DNA of 64,000 bases, from assembly GCF_007827955.1 (NCBI RefSeq), contig NZ_VITR01000001.1, positions 124,001 to 188,000 of the forward strand, read 5' to 3'. The position numbers and the translations under genes are program-made. Positions 55,811 through 64,000 of the stretch are shown here, in pieces (the stretch's first letter is position 1; each line of letters opens with the position of its first letter). Under the pieces are notes generated by a model that had not been told where the DNA came from, made no database searches, and saw only the letters and a program-made list of their open reading frames with translations. Source of the stretch: Nitrospirillum pindoramense (lineage in GTDB: Bacteria > Pseudomonadota > Alphaproteobacteria > Azospirillales > Azospirillaceae).

Positions 55811-56581
55811 ATGAGCGCGATGGCGGCCACCACCACGGACAGTGCGGCGCGGCAGGCGGCGGAGGCTGAACTCGACCGCCAACTCCAGGACGGCGCCCAC
55901 CAGATCGTCATGGACGCCACCAGGCATCCGGTGGACCGGTCCAGCTTCCCGGTCGCCAGGCTGCCCAATGGCGTCAGCCTGGTGCAGTTCTGGCGCCTGG
56001 ACGCCCCCAAGCTGCAGTTCCTAGAGTTTGAGTTCGACGCGCCCGCCGGCCGCCGGGTGGACTACGCGGACCCCGTCAGCCAGCAGCTCATGACGGAGAT
56101 GTTGGCCGTCCGCCGCCTGGATGCCGGCAGCCTGTCGGCGCTCCTGTCGCGCATCCGTTCCCGCCTGCTGGCCGCCTACGGTCCCGGGAAGGGCGGCTTC
56201 ATGGCGGCGATGCTCATGGCGCGCGTGAACCAGGCGGTGGAGCGTCCGGAGGACTTCCCCGCCCTGCTGAGCGACGCCGAGCTGCTCGCGGCCTATGGCA
56301 TCTCCGAGAAGATGGCCAAGTCCTTCGGCCGGGGCGGCTTCGTGTTCGCCGGTGCCACGGGCGGCCCGCCGGTGGCGCGTGAGGTCGCCCAGCGCATGGC
56401 CTGGTCCCTGCCGCGGTGGCTGGAGAACGTGGGCAAGGCCATGTCCAGCGAAGCCATCTTGCCTGTGGCGATGGGGAGCGGCACGATCTCGTGGATCATC
56501 TCGTCCGGGCACGACCACTTCGCCGACCGCAAGCAGACGTACAAGGAAGAGATGATCCGCCGCAACATGGCCATCCCATGA
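55811..56581 (+). CDS. uncharacterised 256-aa protein, first gene of a pair
   Basis: No family recognised. It begins SAMAATTTDSAARQAAEAELDRQL, continues ARLPNGVSLVQFWRLDAPKLQFLEFEFDAPAGRRVDYADP, then a helical part with LGxxDAG-type stretches and a Gly-rich segment FGRGGFVFAGATGGPPVAREVAQRMAWSLPRW. A late hydrophobic patch (ILPVAMGSGTISWIISSGHDHFA) could be a membrane-associating helix. ATG 55811 is chosen; frames upstream to 55622 read poorly. The next gene starts in its stop codon (ATGA), so the two products are coupled. Confidence 0.7.
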   Translation: MSAMAATTTDSAARQAAEAELDRQLQDGAHQIVMDATRHPVDRSSFPVARLPNGVSLVQFWRLDAPKLQFLEFEFDAPAGRRVDYADPVSQQLMTEMLAVRRLDAGSLSALLSRIRSRLLAAYGPGKGGFMAAMLMARVNQAVERPEDFPALLSDAELLAAYGISEKMAKSFGRGGFVFAGATGGPPVAREVAQRMAWSLPRWLENVGKAMSSEAILPVAMGSGTISWIISSGHDHFADRKQTYKEEMIRRNMAIP

Positions 56582-56841
56582 CCGCCATCACCAAGACCTC
56601 GCCCCGCAACGCCGCCATCGCGTTCCTCTGGGTGGCGGGGTTTGTTGCCTACCTGGCGGCGTTCGCCATGTTCCCCATGGACGCGGACCGGGCCTTCAGG
56701 TCGTGGAAGAACCTGTGCTTCCCGGCCGGCATCATCCTGGCGGCGGCGGCCCGCCGGTGGCCCTTCATCTCCGCGCTGTGCTGGGCGGGCTTCGGGGTAC
56801 TGGCCGTGATTCTGGCGGTCGTTACGCCGGTTCTGCCGTAG
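56578..56841 (+). CDS. small two-helix membrane protein
   Basis: An 87-residue protein, translationally coupled to the preceding gene by ATGA overlap. It has two predicted transmembrane segments, AIAFLWVAGFVAYLAAFAMF and ISALCWAGFGVLAVILAVVT, with a basic loop (RAFRSWKNLCFP). Its 3' end overlaps the convergent protease gene by 20 nt. Function unknown; the coupling suggests it anchors or partners the 256-aa protein. Confidence 0.7.
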   Translation: MTAITKTSPRNAAIAFLWVAGFVAYLAAFAMFPMDADRAFRSWKNLCFPAGIILAAAARRWPFISALCWAGFGVLAVILAVVTPVLP

Positions 56842-57670
56842 CGCTGTCGGCGGCTGGTGCCTGTTGGGCAGGCTGCATGGTACGACAAATTGTTGTTAGT
56901 CGAGTGCCGAGGATGACCCCTTCCGCGTCGTGTTTTTCTATAAGTAGTGCTGTCAGCTTCGGGCCGAATGTGACGTCGGAAGAACTTGCTGCAGCGGTCT
57001 TTGGTCCGATATCAATAATAGCCCCGCCGCTAAATCCGGAAAGTCCGATAGAGTTTACTATTTTTCCACTTTCTCCATCGCGAGATCGTTTTGAATTGTG
57101 GCCAACGAGAATGTGATCATCCACATTCGCAATGTTATGTAGTATTGACGTTGGTTTTCCGATTCCTGAATACAATCCTATTTTTGGTATGATGGATGTT
57201 GTCTTGTGTCTACTTATTTTGTTCTTCGAATTTGGAAAACCAATGCAGGCATAAAGCCGACTTTCGGATGCATCATCAGAGAAGTTAATTTCATTTTCTG
57301 TTATAAATTTTGCTGTCGACAATTTAGAAACATAGGTGTGGTTGAGTTCCGCTATGGCAAAATCGTTATGATCTTTGGTTCGATCATCTTCTGGTTTTGA
57401 CGTCATTAATACTTCAAATTCGAGTTCGGTGAAACCGTCTGCGCCTAGATAAAGGCTTGTTCTTTGATTGTGATCAATAACGTGAGCCGCCGTTAGGAGA
57501 TAATGTTTCCCGTCTAGGAATATAAGAATAGAAGATCCTATGTGATCAGGATCTCCTTTGTCATTGATGCCGTAAATTGGTCGAATAGCGTCTCTGAATT
57601 TGGCACGAGCTGCCTCAGATATATCATGGACCGATTTTGTTGTTAAGCTGGTAGGGGGGAGAGGTGCCAT
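56822..57670 (-). CDS. trypsin-like (S1/HtrA-type) serine protease
   Basis: A 282-residue protein on AT-rich DNA. The catalytic triad is visible: His in HYLLTAAHVIDHNQR, Asp in DHNDFAIAELNHTY, Ser in GLSGFSGGAIIDIG. It lacks a PDZ domain and a convincing signal peptide, so it appears to be a stand-alone cytosolic protease domain. ATG 57670 has AGGA 6 nt upstream; the longer frame to 57712 adds 14 residues. Standalone trypsin-like proteases of this type occur in bacterial defence islands and effector modules, but no partner is identified. Confidence 0.8.
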   Translation of the reverse strand: MAPLPPTSLTTKSVHDISEAARAKFRDAIRPIYGINDKGDPDHIGSSILIFLDGKHYLLTAAHVIDHNQRTSLYLGADGFTELEFEVLMTSKPEDDRTKDHNDFAIAELNHTYVSKLSTAKFITENEINFSDDASESRLYACIGFPNSKNKISRHKTTSIIPKIGLYSGIGKPTSILHNIANVDDHILVGHNSKRSRDGESGKIVNSIGLSGFSGGAIIDIGPKTAAASSSDVTFGPKLTALLIEKHDAEGVILGTRLTTICRTMQPAQQAPAADSATAEPA

Positions 57671-57831
57671 ATTTAGTCCTATTCTAACATATCTATTGCG
57701 GGATGGTGTCACAGTGTAGCTGTCACATCGAGTAGAAAATATGAATGAGACTAACGTACATGGCGGCGAATGTATTCGATCATAAACTCGCGGAACCGAC
57801 CTCCCGCCCCCAAAGACTCAGTTGACCTTCG

Positions 57832-57846
57832 GAACATAACGTGAAC
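57832..57846 (+). promoter_or_regulatory. LexA box upstream of the small SOS gene
   Basis: GAAC-N7-GAAC (GAACATAACGTGAAC), the reverse complement of the alphaproteobacterial LexA site GTTC-N7-GTTC. It lies 34 nt upstream of ATG 57881. Confidence 0.75.
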
Positions 57847-57880
57847 ATCCTTTGCCTCCACCCCCATCCCGGAGGCTGCC

Positions 57881-58105
57881 ATGACCCCCTCTGCCATCCC
57901 CACCTCGCTCCTCATCACCGCCGCCGAGCCCGATCAGGTCTCCCTCCTCGTCGCCGACCTGGCCCACCTGTACGGCACCCGTGTCCGCGTGACCTCCCGC
58001 TTCACCGAGTCGTCCGATCCCGCCGCCCCCGGCCTGCACTGCGCGGCAGTCGAGATCGTCGGACGGGACCCTTGGCTGCCTTCCCTCTCCGGCGCCGCGG
58101 CTTGA
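57881..58105 (+). CDS. small 74-aa protein under LexA control
   Basis: GGAGG lies 5 nt before ATG 57881, and a perfect LexA box is 34 nt upstream, so it is likely a real, SOS-induced gene. The product, TPSAIPTSLLITAAEPDQVSLLVADLAHLYGTRVRVTSRFTESSDPAAPG..., is soluble and has no recognisable family; the mid part (VSLLVADLAHLYGTRVRV) may form a helix-strand unit. It ends 84 nt before imuA, which has its own LexA box, so the two are probably separate but co-induced. It could be a checkpoint or mutasome partner; this is inference only. Confidence 0.68.
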   Translation: MTPSAIPTSLLITAAEPDQVSLLVADLAHLYGTRVRVTSRFTESSDPAAPGLHCAAVEIVGRDPWLPSLSGAAA

Positions 58106-58161
58106 TTCCCCTATGCTTCCGTTCAGCCCATCCCTATTAACCATAGGCCGGGCTTGACTTA

Positions 58162-58176
58162 GAACAAAAGCGGAAC
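58162..58176 (+). promoter_or_regulatory. LexA box upstream of imuA
   Basis: GAACAAAAGCGGAAC (GAAC-N7-GAAC) ends 13 nt before the imuA start, where it would block initiation of the imuA-imuB-dnaE2 operon until LexA cleavage. Confidence 0.82.
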
Positions 58177-58189
58177 ATGGAATTGGGTC

Positions 58190-58915
58190 ATGACCGACCA
58201 TGCCGCCGCCATCACCGCCCTGCGCGCCCAGCTTTCCGCTCTCGACCGGACCCGTCCGATGGGCGGCCGGCCGCCTGTCGCCACCGGCGTGCCTGCCATC
58301 GACGGCGCCCTGCCGGCAGGCGGCCTGGTCTGTGGCGGTATCCATGAGGTCCTCCCCGGCCGGCATTGCGGGGCGGGGCACGGTTTCGTCGCCGCCCTCC
58401 TGGGCCGGCTGCCCGAATCCGACGGTCGCATCCTGTGGTGCCGGGCGCCGGGCCCAGCCAACGCCGCCCTCTACGCGCCGGGCATCGCCGGCTTCGGCCT
58501 CCTCCCGGGCCGGCTCCTGCAGGTCTATCCCCGCACCGACGAGGACGCCCTCTGGGTGATGGAGGAGGCGTTGCGCTGCCGCCGCCTGGCCGCCGCGGTG
58601 GGGGACGGCCTCCTTCCCAGCCCGACCCAATGCCGCCGGCTCCAGCTCGCGGCCGAGGCGGGCGACACCCTCGGGCTGATGCTGCTGCCGCCGACGGCCC
58701 GCCCCCCGCCGTCCGTGGCCATGACGCGCTGGCGCGTGGCCGCCGCACCGGACGACCCCGCCTCCGACGGACTGGGGCGACCCTGCTGGACCGTCGACCT
58801 CCTGCGCTGCCGTGGTGGCGGCGCCGGCAACTGGGACCTGGAATGGGACGATGAGGCGCTACGTCTCGATCTGGCTGGGCCGTTGGCCCACCGACCTGTG
58901 GCGGCGGCGGAATGA
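58190..58915 (+). CDS. imuA: ImuA, RecA-like mutasome component
   Basis: A 241-residue protein of the SOS translesion mutasome. It shares the short RecA/SulA-like core of ImuA: GVPAIDGALPAGGLVCGGIHEVLPG, HGFVAALLGRLPESDGRILWC and ALRCRRLAAAVGD. It is involved in damage-induced mutagenesis with ImuB and DnaE2. It is directly preceded by a LexA box and overlaps imuB by 65 nt. Confidence 0.9.
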   Translation: MTDHAAAITALRAQLSALDRTRPMGGRPPVATGVPAIDGALPAGGLVCGGIHEVLPGRHCGAGHGFVAALLGRLPESDGRILWCRAPGPANAALYAPGIAGFGLLPGRLLQVYPRTDEDALWVMEEALRCRRLAAAVGDGLLPSPTQCRRLQLAAEAGDTLGLMLLPPTARPPPSVAMTRWRVAAAPDDPASDGLGRPCWTVDLLRCRGGGAGNWDLEWDDEALRLDLAGPLAHRPVAAAE

Positions 58916-60338
58916 CGCCCCGTCCGACCGGCCGCTGGTGACCACGGCGGCCGGGCAGGGTGGAGTCCGCCTGCAGGCCGTCGACACGCTGGCCGCCCGG
59001 CAGGGGCTGCGCCCGGGCATTACCCTGGCCGACGCCCAGGCGGTGGTCCCGACCCTCCAGGCCATCCCGGCCGACCCCGTCGGCGACGCGGCGGCCCAGG
59101 CCACCCTGGCCGACTGGGCCACCCGGTTCACCCCCCTGGTCGCGCTGGACGGCGCCGATGGCCTGCTGCTGGACATCACCGGCTGCGCCCACCTCTTCGG
59201 CGGCGAGCCCGGGCTGCTGGGCGACCTCGACCGGCGCCTGGCAAAGGCGGGGATCAGCGCTCTCTCCGCCGCGGCGTCCACCCCCGCCGCCGCATGGGCC
59301 TGGGCGCGCTTCCACACCACGGCCGGCGGCGGCCCCATCCTGCCCGACGGCCAGGCCGCCCGTGACGCCCTGTGGCGCCTACCCCTGTCGGCCCTCCGCC
59401 TGTCCGACCGTCTGGTCGACGACCTGTCGCGGGTGGGCATCCGCCGCGTGGAGGAACTGGCCCGCCTGCCGCGTGCGCCCCTCGCGGCACGGTACGGCCT
59501 GGAACCTCTCCGCCGGCTCGACCAGCTCACGGGCGACGCGCCGGAGCCCATGACGCCGGTACGGCCGCAGGCGCCCTACATCGTCCGCATGCCCTTCGCC
59601 GAGCCGATCAGCCGGCGGGAGGATATCGACGCGGCGGCCCTGCACCTGCTGCGGGAGATGGGTGGCCGCCTGGCCCGGGACGGCAAGGGCGCGCGCCAGC
59701 TCGACCTCGGTTTCATCCGCACGGACGCCACGTCCCAGCGGATGGCCATAGGCATCGGCCGGCCGATGCGGTGCGCGGGGCACCTGCTGCGACTATTCGG
59801 GGAGAAGTTCAGCCAGGTCGACCCCGGCTTCGGAATCGAGGCCATGGTGCTGGAGGCCGTTTCCGTCGACGCGATGGCGCCGGAGCAGGCGGGCTTGGAG
59901 GGTGGCGCCGGCGGGACCGAACTGGAGGCCCTGGTGGACCGGGTGGCCAACCGCGTCGGCCCGGCGCGCATGGGCCAGCCCCGGCCCGTGAACACACACG
60001 TGCCTGAGCGGGCGGTGCGGCGTGGCACGGTCGATGGCCCGGTGTCCTCCGCCGACGAATGGGCGTCCGACGCTCCGCGGCCGGTTCTGCTGCTACCCCG
60101 GCCGGAACCGGTGGACGTGTCCAGCGTCCTGCCGAGCGGGGCGCCGGCGGCTTTCCGGTGGCGGGGCGACCGCTACCTAGTGGCCCGCCTGGAGGGGCCG
60201 GAGCGCCTGCGGGGCGAGTGGTGGCACGGCGAGGCGCCGACGCAGCGTGACTACTGGCGTATGCAGATGGTCGACGGGCGGCGGTTCTGGCTGTTCCAGG
60301 CCGCCGAGACCTGGTTCATGCACGGGTGGTTCGCATGA
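58851..60338 (+). CDS. imuB: ImuB, catalytically inactive Y-family polymerase
   Basis: A 495-residue scaffold linking DnaE2 to the clamp and ImuA. RRYVSIWLGRWPTDLWRRR starts the Y-family fold, with VDTLAARQGLRPGITLADAQAVVP and FTPLVALDGADGLLLDITGCAHLFGGE; the acidic active-site set of DinB-type enzymes is lost, as in other ImuB. ATG 58851 lies within the end of imuA; its stop overlaps dnaE2 by ATGA. Confidence 0.92.
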   Translation: MRRYVSIWLGRWPTDLWRRRNDAPSDRPLVTTAAGQGGVRLQAVDTLAARQGLRPGITLADAQAVVPTLQAIPADPVGDAAAQATLADWATRFTPLVALDGADGLLLDITGCAHLFGGEPGLLGDLDRRLAKAGISALSAAASTPAAAWAWARFHTTAGGGPILPDGQAARDALWRLPLSALRLSDRLVDDLSRVGIRRVEELARLPRAPLAARYGLEPLRRLDQLTGDAPEPMTPVRPQAPYIVRMPFAEPISRREDIDAAALHLLREMGGRLARDGKGARQLDLGFIRTDATSQRMAIGIGRPMRCAGHLLRLFGEKFSQVDPGFGIEAMVLEAVSVDAMAPEQAGLEGGAGGTELEALVDRVANRVGPARMGQPRPVNTHVPERAVRRGTVDGPVSSADEWASDAPRPVLLLPRPEPVDVSSVLPSGAPAAFRWRGDRYLVARLEGPERLRGEWWHGEAPTQRDYWRMQMVDGRRFWLFQAAETWFMHGWFA

Positions 60339-63300
60339 CCTTCGCCGAGCTGCAGGTCACCACCAACTACTCCTTCCTGCAGTCGGGGTCTGACCCCGGC
60401 GAATTCGCCCTGGCCGCCACCGCCCTGGGCTACCAGGCTATCGGTATCGCCGACCGCGCCACCCTGGCAGGCGTCGTCCGGATGCACGTCGCCTGCCGAA
60501 GCGCCCGCATCCGCCTGGTGGTGGGCACCCGCCTGGACCTGACCGATGCGCCGCCGGTGCTGGTGTACCCCACGGACAGGGCCGCCTACGGCCGGTTGTC
60601 GCGGCTGCTCACCCTGGGAAAGCGCCGGACGACCAAGGGGAACTGCGCGTTGTCCCTGGCGGACCTGGCCGACCATGGCGAGGGCCAGGTGGTGGTGTCG
60701 CTGGCGCCGGAGGGGCGGTCCACCTCGGCCAGGCTGGACCGGTTCCGCGGCGAACTGGCCCGGCTGAAAGAGAGGTTCGCCGACCGGGCCTACCTCGCAG
60801 TGTCACCCCTCTACCGCGGCTACGACCGTGCCAGGCTGATGCGGCTGGGCGACTTGGCCGACGGCCTCGGCGTGCCCCTGATGGCGACCAACGACGCCCT
60901 CTACCACCACCCTGGCCGGCACGTCCTGCACGACGTCGTGACCTGCATCCGCCTGGGCTGCACTCTGGCCGACGCCGGCAAGCGGCTGCTGCCCCATGGC
61001 GAGCGCTACCTGAAGGCGCCGGAGGACATTGCCCGCCTGTTCGCCGCTAGGCCGGACGCCGTGGCCGGCGCGGCGGAGATCGCGGCCCGCTGCACCTTCA
61101 GCCTGGACGAGCTGCGGTACGAATACCCGGCCGAGCCCGTGCCGGCCGGCAGCACGCCCCAACGCGAGTTGGTCCGGCGCACCTGGGCCGGGGCAGCGGA
61201 GCGGTACCCGCAGGGCGTGCCGGCCAAGGTCGTGTCCGCAATCGAGCACGAGTTCGACCTGGTGGCCCAGCTGAACTACGCCCCGTATTTCCTGACCGTC
61301 CACGACATCGTCCTGTTCGCCCGCGGCCGGGGCATCCTCTGCCAGGGACGGGGCTCAGCCGCCAACTCCGCCATCTGCTACTGCCTGGGCATCACGGCGG
61401 TGGACCCGACCAAGCACGACCTCCTGTTCGAGCGCTTCGTCTCAGCCGCCCGGGATGAGCCGCCGGACATCGACGTCGACTTCGAGCATGAGCGGCGGGA
61501 GGAGGTGATCCAGTACATCTACGCCCGTTACGGCCGGGAGCGCGCCGGCCTGGCCGCGACGGTGATCACCTACCGGTCCAAGCTGGCCATCCGCGAAGTC
61601 GGAAAGGTGCTGGGGCTCACCCCCGACACCATCGGCGCCCTGGCCAAGGCCACCTGGGGCCGGGGCAACGGGCTGGGCGGCGAGACGGCCGAGGTTGCCG
61701 GCCTGGACGGCACCGATCCCACGCTGGCCCTGGCCATCGACTTGGCCCAGGACCTGCGCGGATTCCCCCGTCATCTCAGCCAGCACGTCGGCGGCTTCGT
61801 CATCACCCGCGGGCGGCTGGACGAGATGGTCCCCGTCGAGAACGCGGCCATGGAGGACCGCACGGTCATCGAATGGGATAAGGACGACCTGGACGCCCTT
61901 GGCCTCCTGAAAATCGACATCCTGGCGCTGGGCATGCTGTCGTGCCTCCGCAAGGGGTTCGAGCTGCTGTCCCACCGCCTGGGCCGGCCCTTCGGCCTGG
62001 CTGATGTGCCGGCGGAAGACCCGGGTACGTACGACATGATCTGCAAGGCCGATACGGTCGGCGTGTTCCAGATCGAGTCCCGCGCGCAGATGACCATGCT
62101 GCCGCGCCTGCGGCCGCGCGTCTTCTACGACCTGGTGGTGGAGGTCGCGATCATCCGGCCCGGCCCCATCCAAGGCGACATGGTCCACCCGTATCTGCGC
62201 CGACGCCAGGGCCTGGAGGCCGTGGAGTTCCCCACGGAGGAACTGCGCGCCGTGCTCGTGAAGACCCTGGGCGTGCCCTTGTTCCAGGAGCAGGCCATGC
62301 GGATCGCCATCGTGGCGGCCGGCTTCACGCCGGAAGAGGCGGACCGGCTCCGCAAGGCCATGGCCACCTTCAAGAAGCATGGGGAGATCGAGGCGTTCAG
62401 GGACCGCTTCGTCGGCGGCATGATCCGCCGCGGCTACCAGCCGGATTTCGCCGAGCGCTGTTTCCAGCAACTCGAAGGGTTCGGTTCCTACGGCTTTCCG
62501 GAAAGCCACGCGGCCAGCTTCGCCTTGCTGGCCTACGCCTCCGCCTGGATGAAGCACCGGCATCCAGCAATCTTCGCCTGCGCCCTGCTGAACAGCCAGC
62601 CCATGGGCTTCTACGCCACGGCCACGATCGTGCGCGACGCGCGGGAACACGGGGTGGACGTGCGGCCCGTCGACGTGAACCGGTCGGACTGGGACTGCAC
62701 TCTGGAGGAAGGGCGCAACGGTCCGGCCGTGCGCCTAGGCCTGCGGGAGGTCAAGGGCCTGCGGGAGGCCGACGCCGTCCGCATCGCCATGGCCCGCGGC
62801 GACGGCTACGCCACCCTGCGCGATGTCTGGCGGCGCGCCGGCGTGCCGGTGGCGGTGCTGGAACGGCTGGCCGGTGCCGACGCCTTCATGTCCATGGGCC
62901 TGGACCGCCGACGGGCCCTGTGGGAGGCGAAGCGCCTGGGCGACGTCCCGCTGCCGCTGTTCGCCGCCGCCGAGGCCGGTTCCCTCCTCGGCGACAACCG
63001 CCCGCCCGCAGAATTCGGCGAGGAACCCCTTGCCCTGCTTCCCAGCATGCCGCTGGGCGAGGCCATCCGCGAGGACTATCGGTCGCTGAGCCTTTCCCTC
63101 AAGGGCCACCCCTGTACCCTGCTGCGGCCCCAGCTCGCCGCCCTGGGCATGATTCCGGCGGTCAGTCTGGCCGCCACGCCCAACAACCGGCGGGTCTCCG
63201 TTGCTGGCCTGGTGCTGGTCCGCCAGCAGCCGGGCACGGCCAGCGGGGTCATCTTCGCCACGCTGGAGGATGAGACCGGTATCGCCAATGTCATCATCTG

Positions 63301-63559
63301 GCCAGCCCTGTTCGCCCGGCAGCGGCGGGAGGTGCTGACGGCCGCCCTGTTAGGCGTTCACGGTCGCCTACAGCGGGAAGGGGAGGTGATCCACGTCATC
63401 GCCGACCGCCTGGTGGACCTCGGCGACGTGCTGCGGAACCTGACCACCCTGGACGGGGACGTGCCCCTGGAGCCGCCGCTGGCCCGGGCGGACGAGGTGA
63501 AGCGGGCGGAGCCGGGCAGCCTGCGCCTCATCTACGGGGAGGGGCGGAACTTCCGCTGA
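60335..63559 (+). CDS. dnaE2: error-prone DNA polymerase DnaE2
   Basis: The translesion polymerase of the mutasome, 1074 residues. The PHP domain opens FAELQVTTNYSFLQSGSDPGEFALAATALGYQAIGIADR. The catalytic PDIDVDF holds Asp378, Asp380 and Asp382. FPRHLSQHVGGFVITRG and VGVFQIESRAQMTMLPRLRP are typical of the DnaE family; a C-terminal OB-fold follows (RVSVAGLVLVRQQPGTASGVIFATLEDETG). ATG 60335 overlaps the imuB stop. Confidence 0.96.
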   Translation: MTFAELQVTTNYSFLQSGSDPGEFALAATALGYQAIGIADRATLAGVVRMHVACRSARIRLVVGTRLDLTDAPPVLVYPTDRAAYGRLSRLLTLGKRRTTKGNCALSLADLADHGEGQVVVSLAPEGRSTSARLDRFRGELARLKERFADRAYLAVSPLYRGYDRARLMRLGDLADGLGVPLMATNDALYHHPGRHVLHDVVTCIRLGCTLADAGKRLLPHGERYLKAPEDIARLFAARPDAVAGAAEIAARCTFSLDELRYEYPAEPVPAGSTPQRELVRRTWAGAAERYPQGVPAKVVSAIEHEFDLVAQLNYAPYFLTVHDIVLFARGRGILCQGRGSAANSAICYCLGITAVDPTKHDLLFERFVSAARDEPPDIDVDFEHERREEVIQYIYARYGRERAGLAATVITYRSKLAIREVGKVLGLTPDTIGALAKATWGRGNGLGGETAEVAGLDGTDPTLALAIDLAQDLRGFPRHLSQHVGGFVITRGRLDEMVPVENAAMEDRTVIEWDKDDLDALGLLKIDILALGMLSCLRKGFELLSHRLGRPFGLADVPAEDPGTYDMICKADTVGVFQIESRAQMTMLPRLRPRVFYDLVVEVAIIRPGPIQGDMVHPYLRRRQGLEAVEFPTEELRAVLVKTLGVPLFQEQAMRIAIVAAGFTPEEADRLRKAMATFKKHGEIEAFRDRFVGGMIRRGYQPDFAERCFQQLEGFGSYGFPESHAASFALLAYASAWMKHRHPAIFACALLNSQPMGFYATATIVRDAREHGVDVRPVDVNRSDWDCTLEEGRNGPAVRLGLREVKGLREADAVRIAMARGDGYATLRDVWRRAGVPVAVLERLAGADAFMSMGLDRRRALWEAKRLGDVPLPLFAAAEAGSLLGDNRPPAEFGEEPLALLPSMPLGEAIREDYRSLSLSLKGHPCTLLRPQLAALGMIPAVSLAATPNNRRVSVAGLVLVRQQPGTASGVIFATLEDETGIANVIIWPALFARQRREVLTAALLGVHGRLQREGEVIHVIADRLVDLGDVLRNLTTLDGDVPLEPPLARADEVKRAEPGSLRLIYGEGRNFR

Positions 63560-63584
63560 TGCGAAGAGGCCGCGGACAGCGCCG

Positions 63585-64000
63585 TCAGGCGCTGGGGCGG
63601 CTGGGTGAACCCGCCACTTCCCCATCCTTCCCCCCGGTCGCGGCGCCGTCGGCGCATTTGCACTTGGGCTTCTCCTTCCTCTTGGGCCTACCCACCTCCA
63701 GCCATGGTTCGACGGGCCAAGGCTGCCGCAGGTTGTTCCAGAATGGGAGGCCCCGTTCTTCCCGCTCGGCGTCGACGAAGCGGGCGCAGGCCCGGGCCAT
63801 GTCGCACAGCCACGGCATTGGGAAATGGATCTGGCGGATGTGCTTCGGCTCGCCCGTCTCTTCATCGTCTTCATCCAGCATGACCTGAAACGCGCTGACG
63901 TATCGGACGGTACGGCTGTTCAGGCGCCCGGGCATGCTGAGGAACTCATTGTCCGCGCTGGCTTCATTCGCGACCGCGCCCTCATGGACGAGCCCGCATC
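63585..64000 (-). CDS. uncharacterised gene, 5' end beyond the window
   Basis: The frame is open to the right edge: upstream of ATG 63935 the codons continue (NEFLSMPGRLNSRTVRYVSAF) without a stop. About 138 residues are visible. VSAFQVMLDEDDEETGEPKHIRQIHFPMPWLCDMARACARFVDAEREERGLPFW contains a conserved-looking Trp/Cys-rich patch; the C-terminus is Lys/Pro/Gly-rich. Not recognised. It converges on dnaE2. Confidence 0.6.
   Translation of the reverse strand, partial: CGLVHEGAVANEASADNEFLSMPGRLNSRTVRYVSAFQVMLDEDDEETGEPKHIRQIHFPMPWLCDMARACARFVDAEREERGLPFWNNLRQPWPVEPWLEVGRPKRKEKPKCKCADGAATGGKDGEVAGSPSRPSA

Overview
The window looks like chromosome from a GC-rich alphaproteobacterium, most likely in or near the Azospirillaceae (Rhodospirillales). 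This rests on the hisZ-purA and aminotransferase-hom-glpX-recJ gene orders, a class I PHA synthase, a Caulobacter-type TonB receptor next to a flavin-dependent halogenase, and two LexA boxes of the alphaproteobacterial direct-repeat form. The genus is inference, not something read directly.

Layout. 1-2465: 3' part of an AsmA/YhdP-like envelope protein. 2.9-12.5 kb: a carbohydrate-scavenging locus on the + strand (TonB receptor, GH35 beta-galactosidase, flavin-dependent halogenase, SapC-like protein, JmjC/cupin_4 oxygenase) preceded by a LacI-type operator and a second dyad, with a convergent exported alpha/beta hydrolase. 14.0-16.6 kb: a PadR regulator and three homologous one-helix, four-cysteine membrane proteins that share a 5' motif. 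16.7-27.2 kb: housekeeping genes (tyrosine phosphatase, aroA, purA, hisZ, homospermidine synthase, ornithine decarboxylase, a WecA/MraY-like transferase) and a divergent lipocalin-like/CGNR regulator pair with two operator-like sites. 27.3-38.5 kb: phaC with an unusually long basic N-terminal tail, a lipoprotein, then alaC-like aminotransferase, hom, glpX and recJ, and an orphan 505-aa protein.

38.6 kb onward: two identical tRNA-Glu genes followed by a tyrosine integrase mark the left end of an integrated region. It carries an XRE regulator, a complete type I-C CRISPR-Cas system (cas3-cas5-cas8c-cas7-cas4-cas1-cas2) and a 38-repeat array. After the array come a soluble FtsH-like AAA+ zinc protease, a permuted papain-like (YiiX/NlpC-P60 type) protein with a C-terminal zinc ribbon, an unknown two-gene unit and a trypsin-like protease. 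The window ends with an SOS mutagenesis cassette (imuA-imuB-dnaE2) preceded by a small gene that has its own LexA box, and a gene cut by the right edge. No right-hand attachment site is visible, so how far the island extends is unknown.

The strongest items for follow-up are the PadR-linked four-cysteine protein family with its repeated operator, the SOS-controlled 74-aa protein, the protease-rich cluster beside the CRISPR array, and the histone-like tail fused to PhaC.
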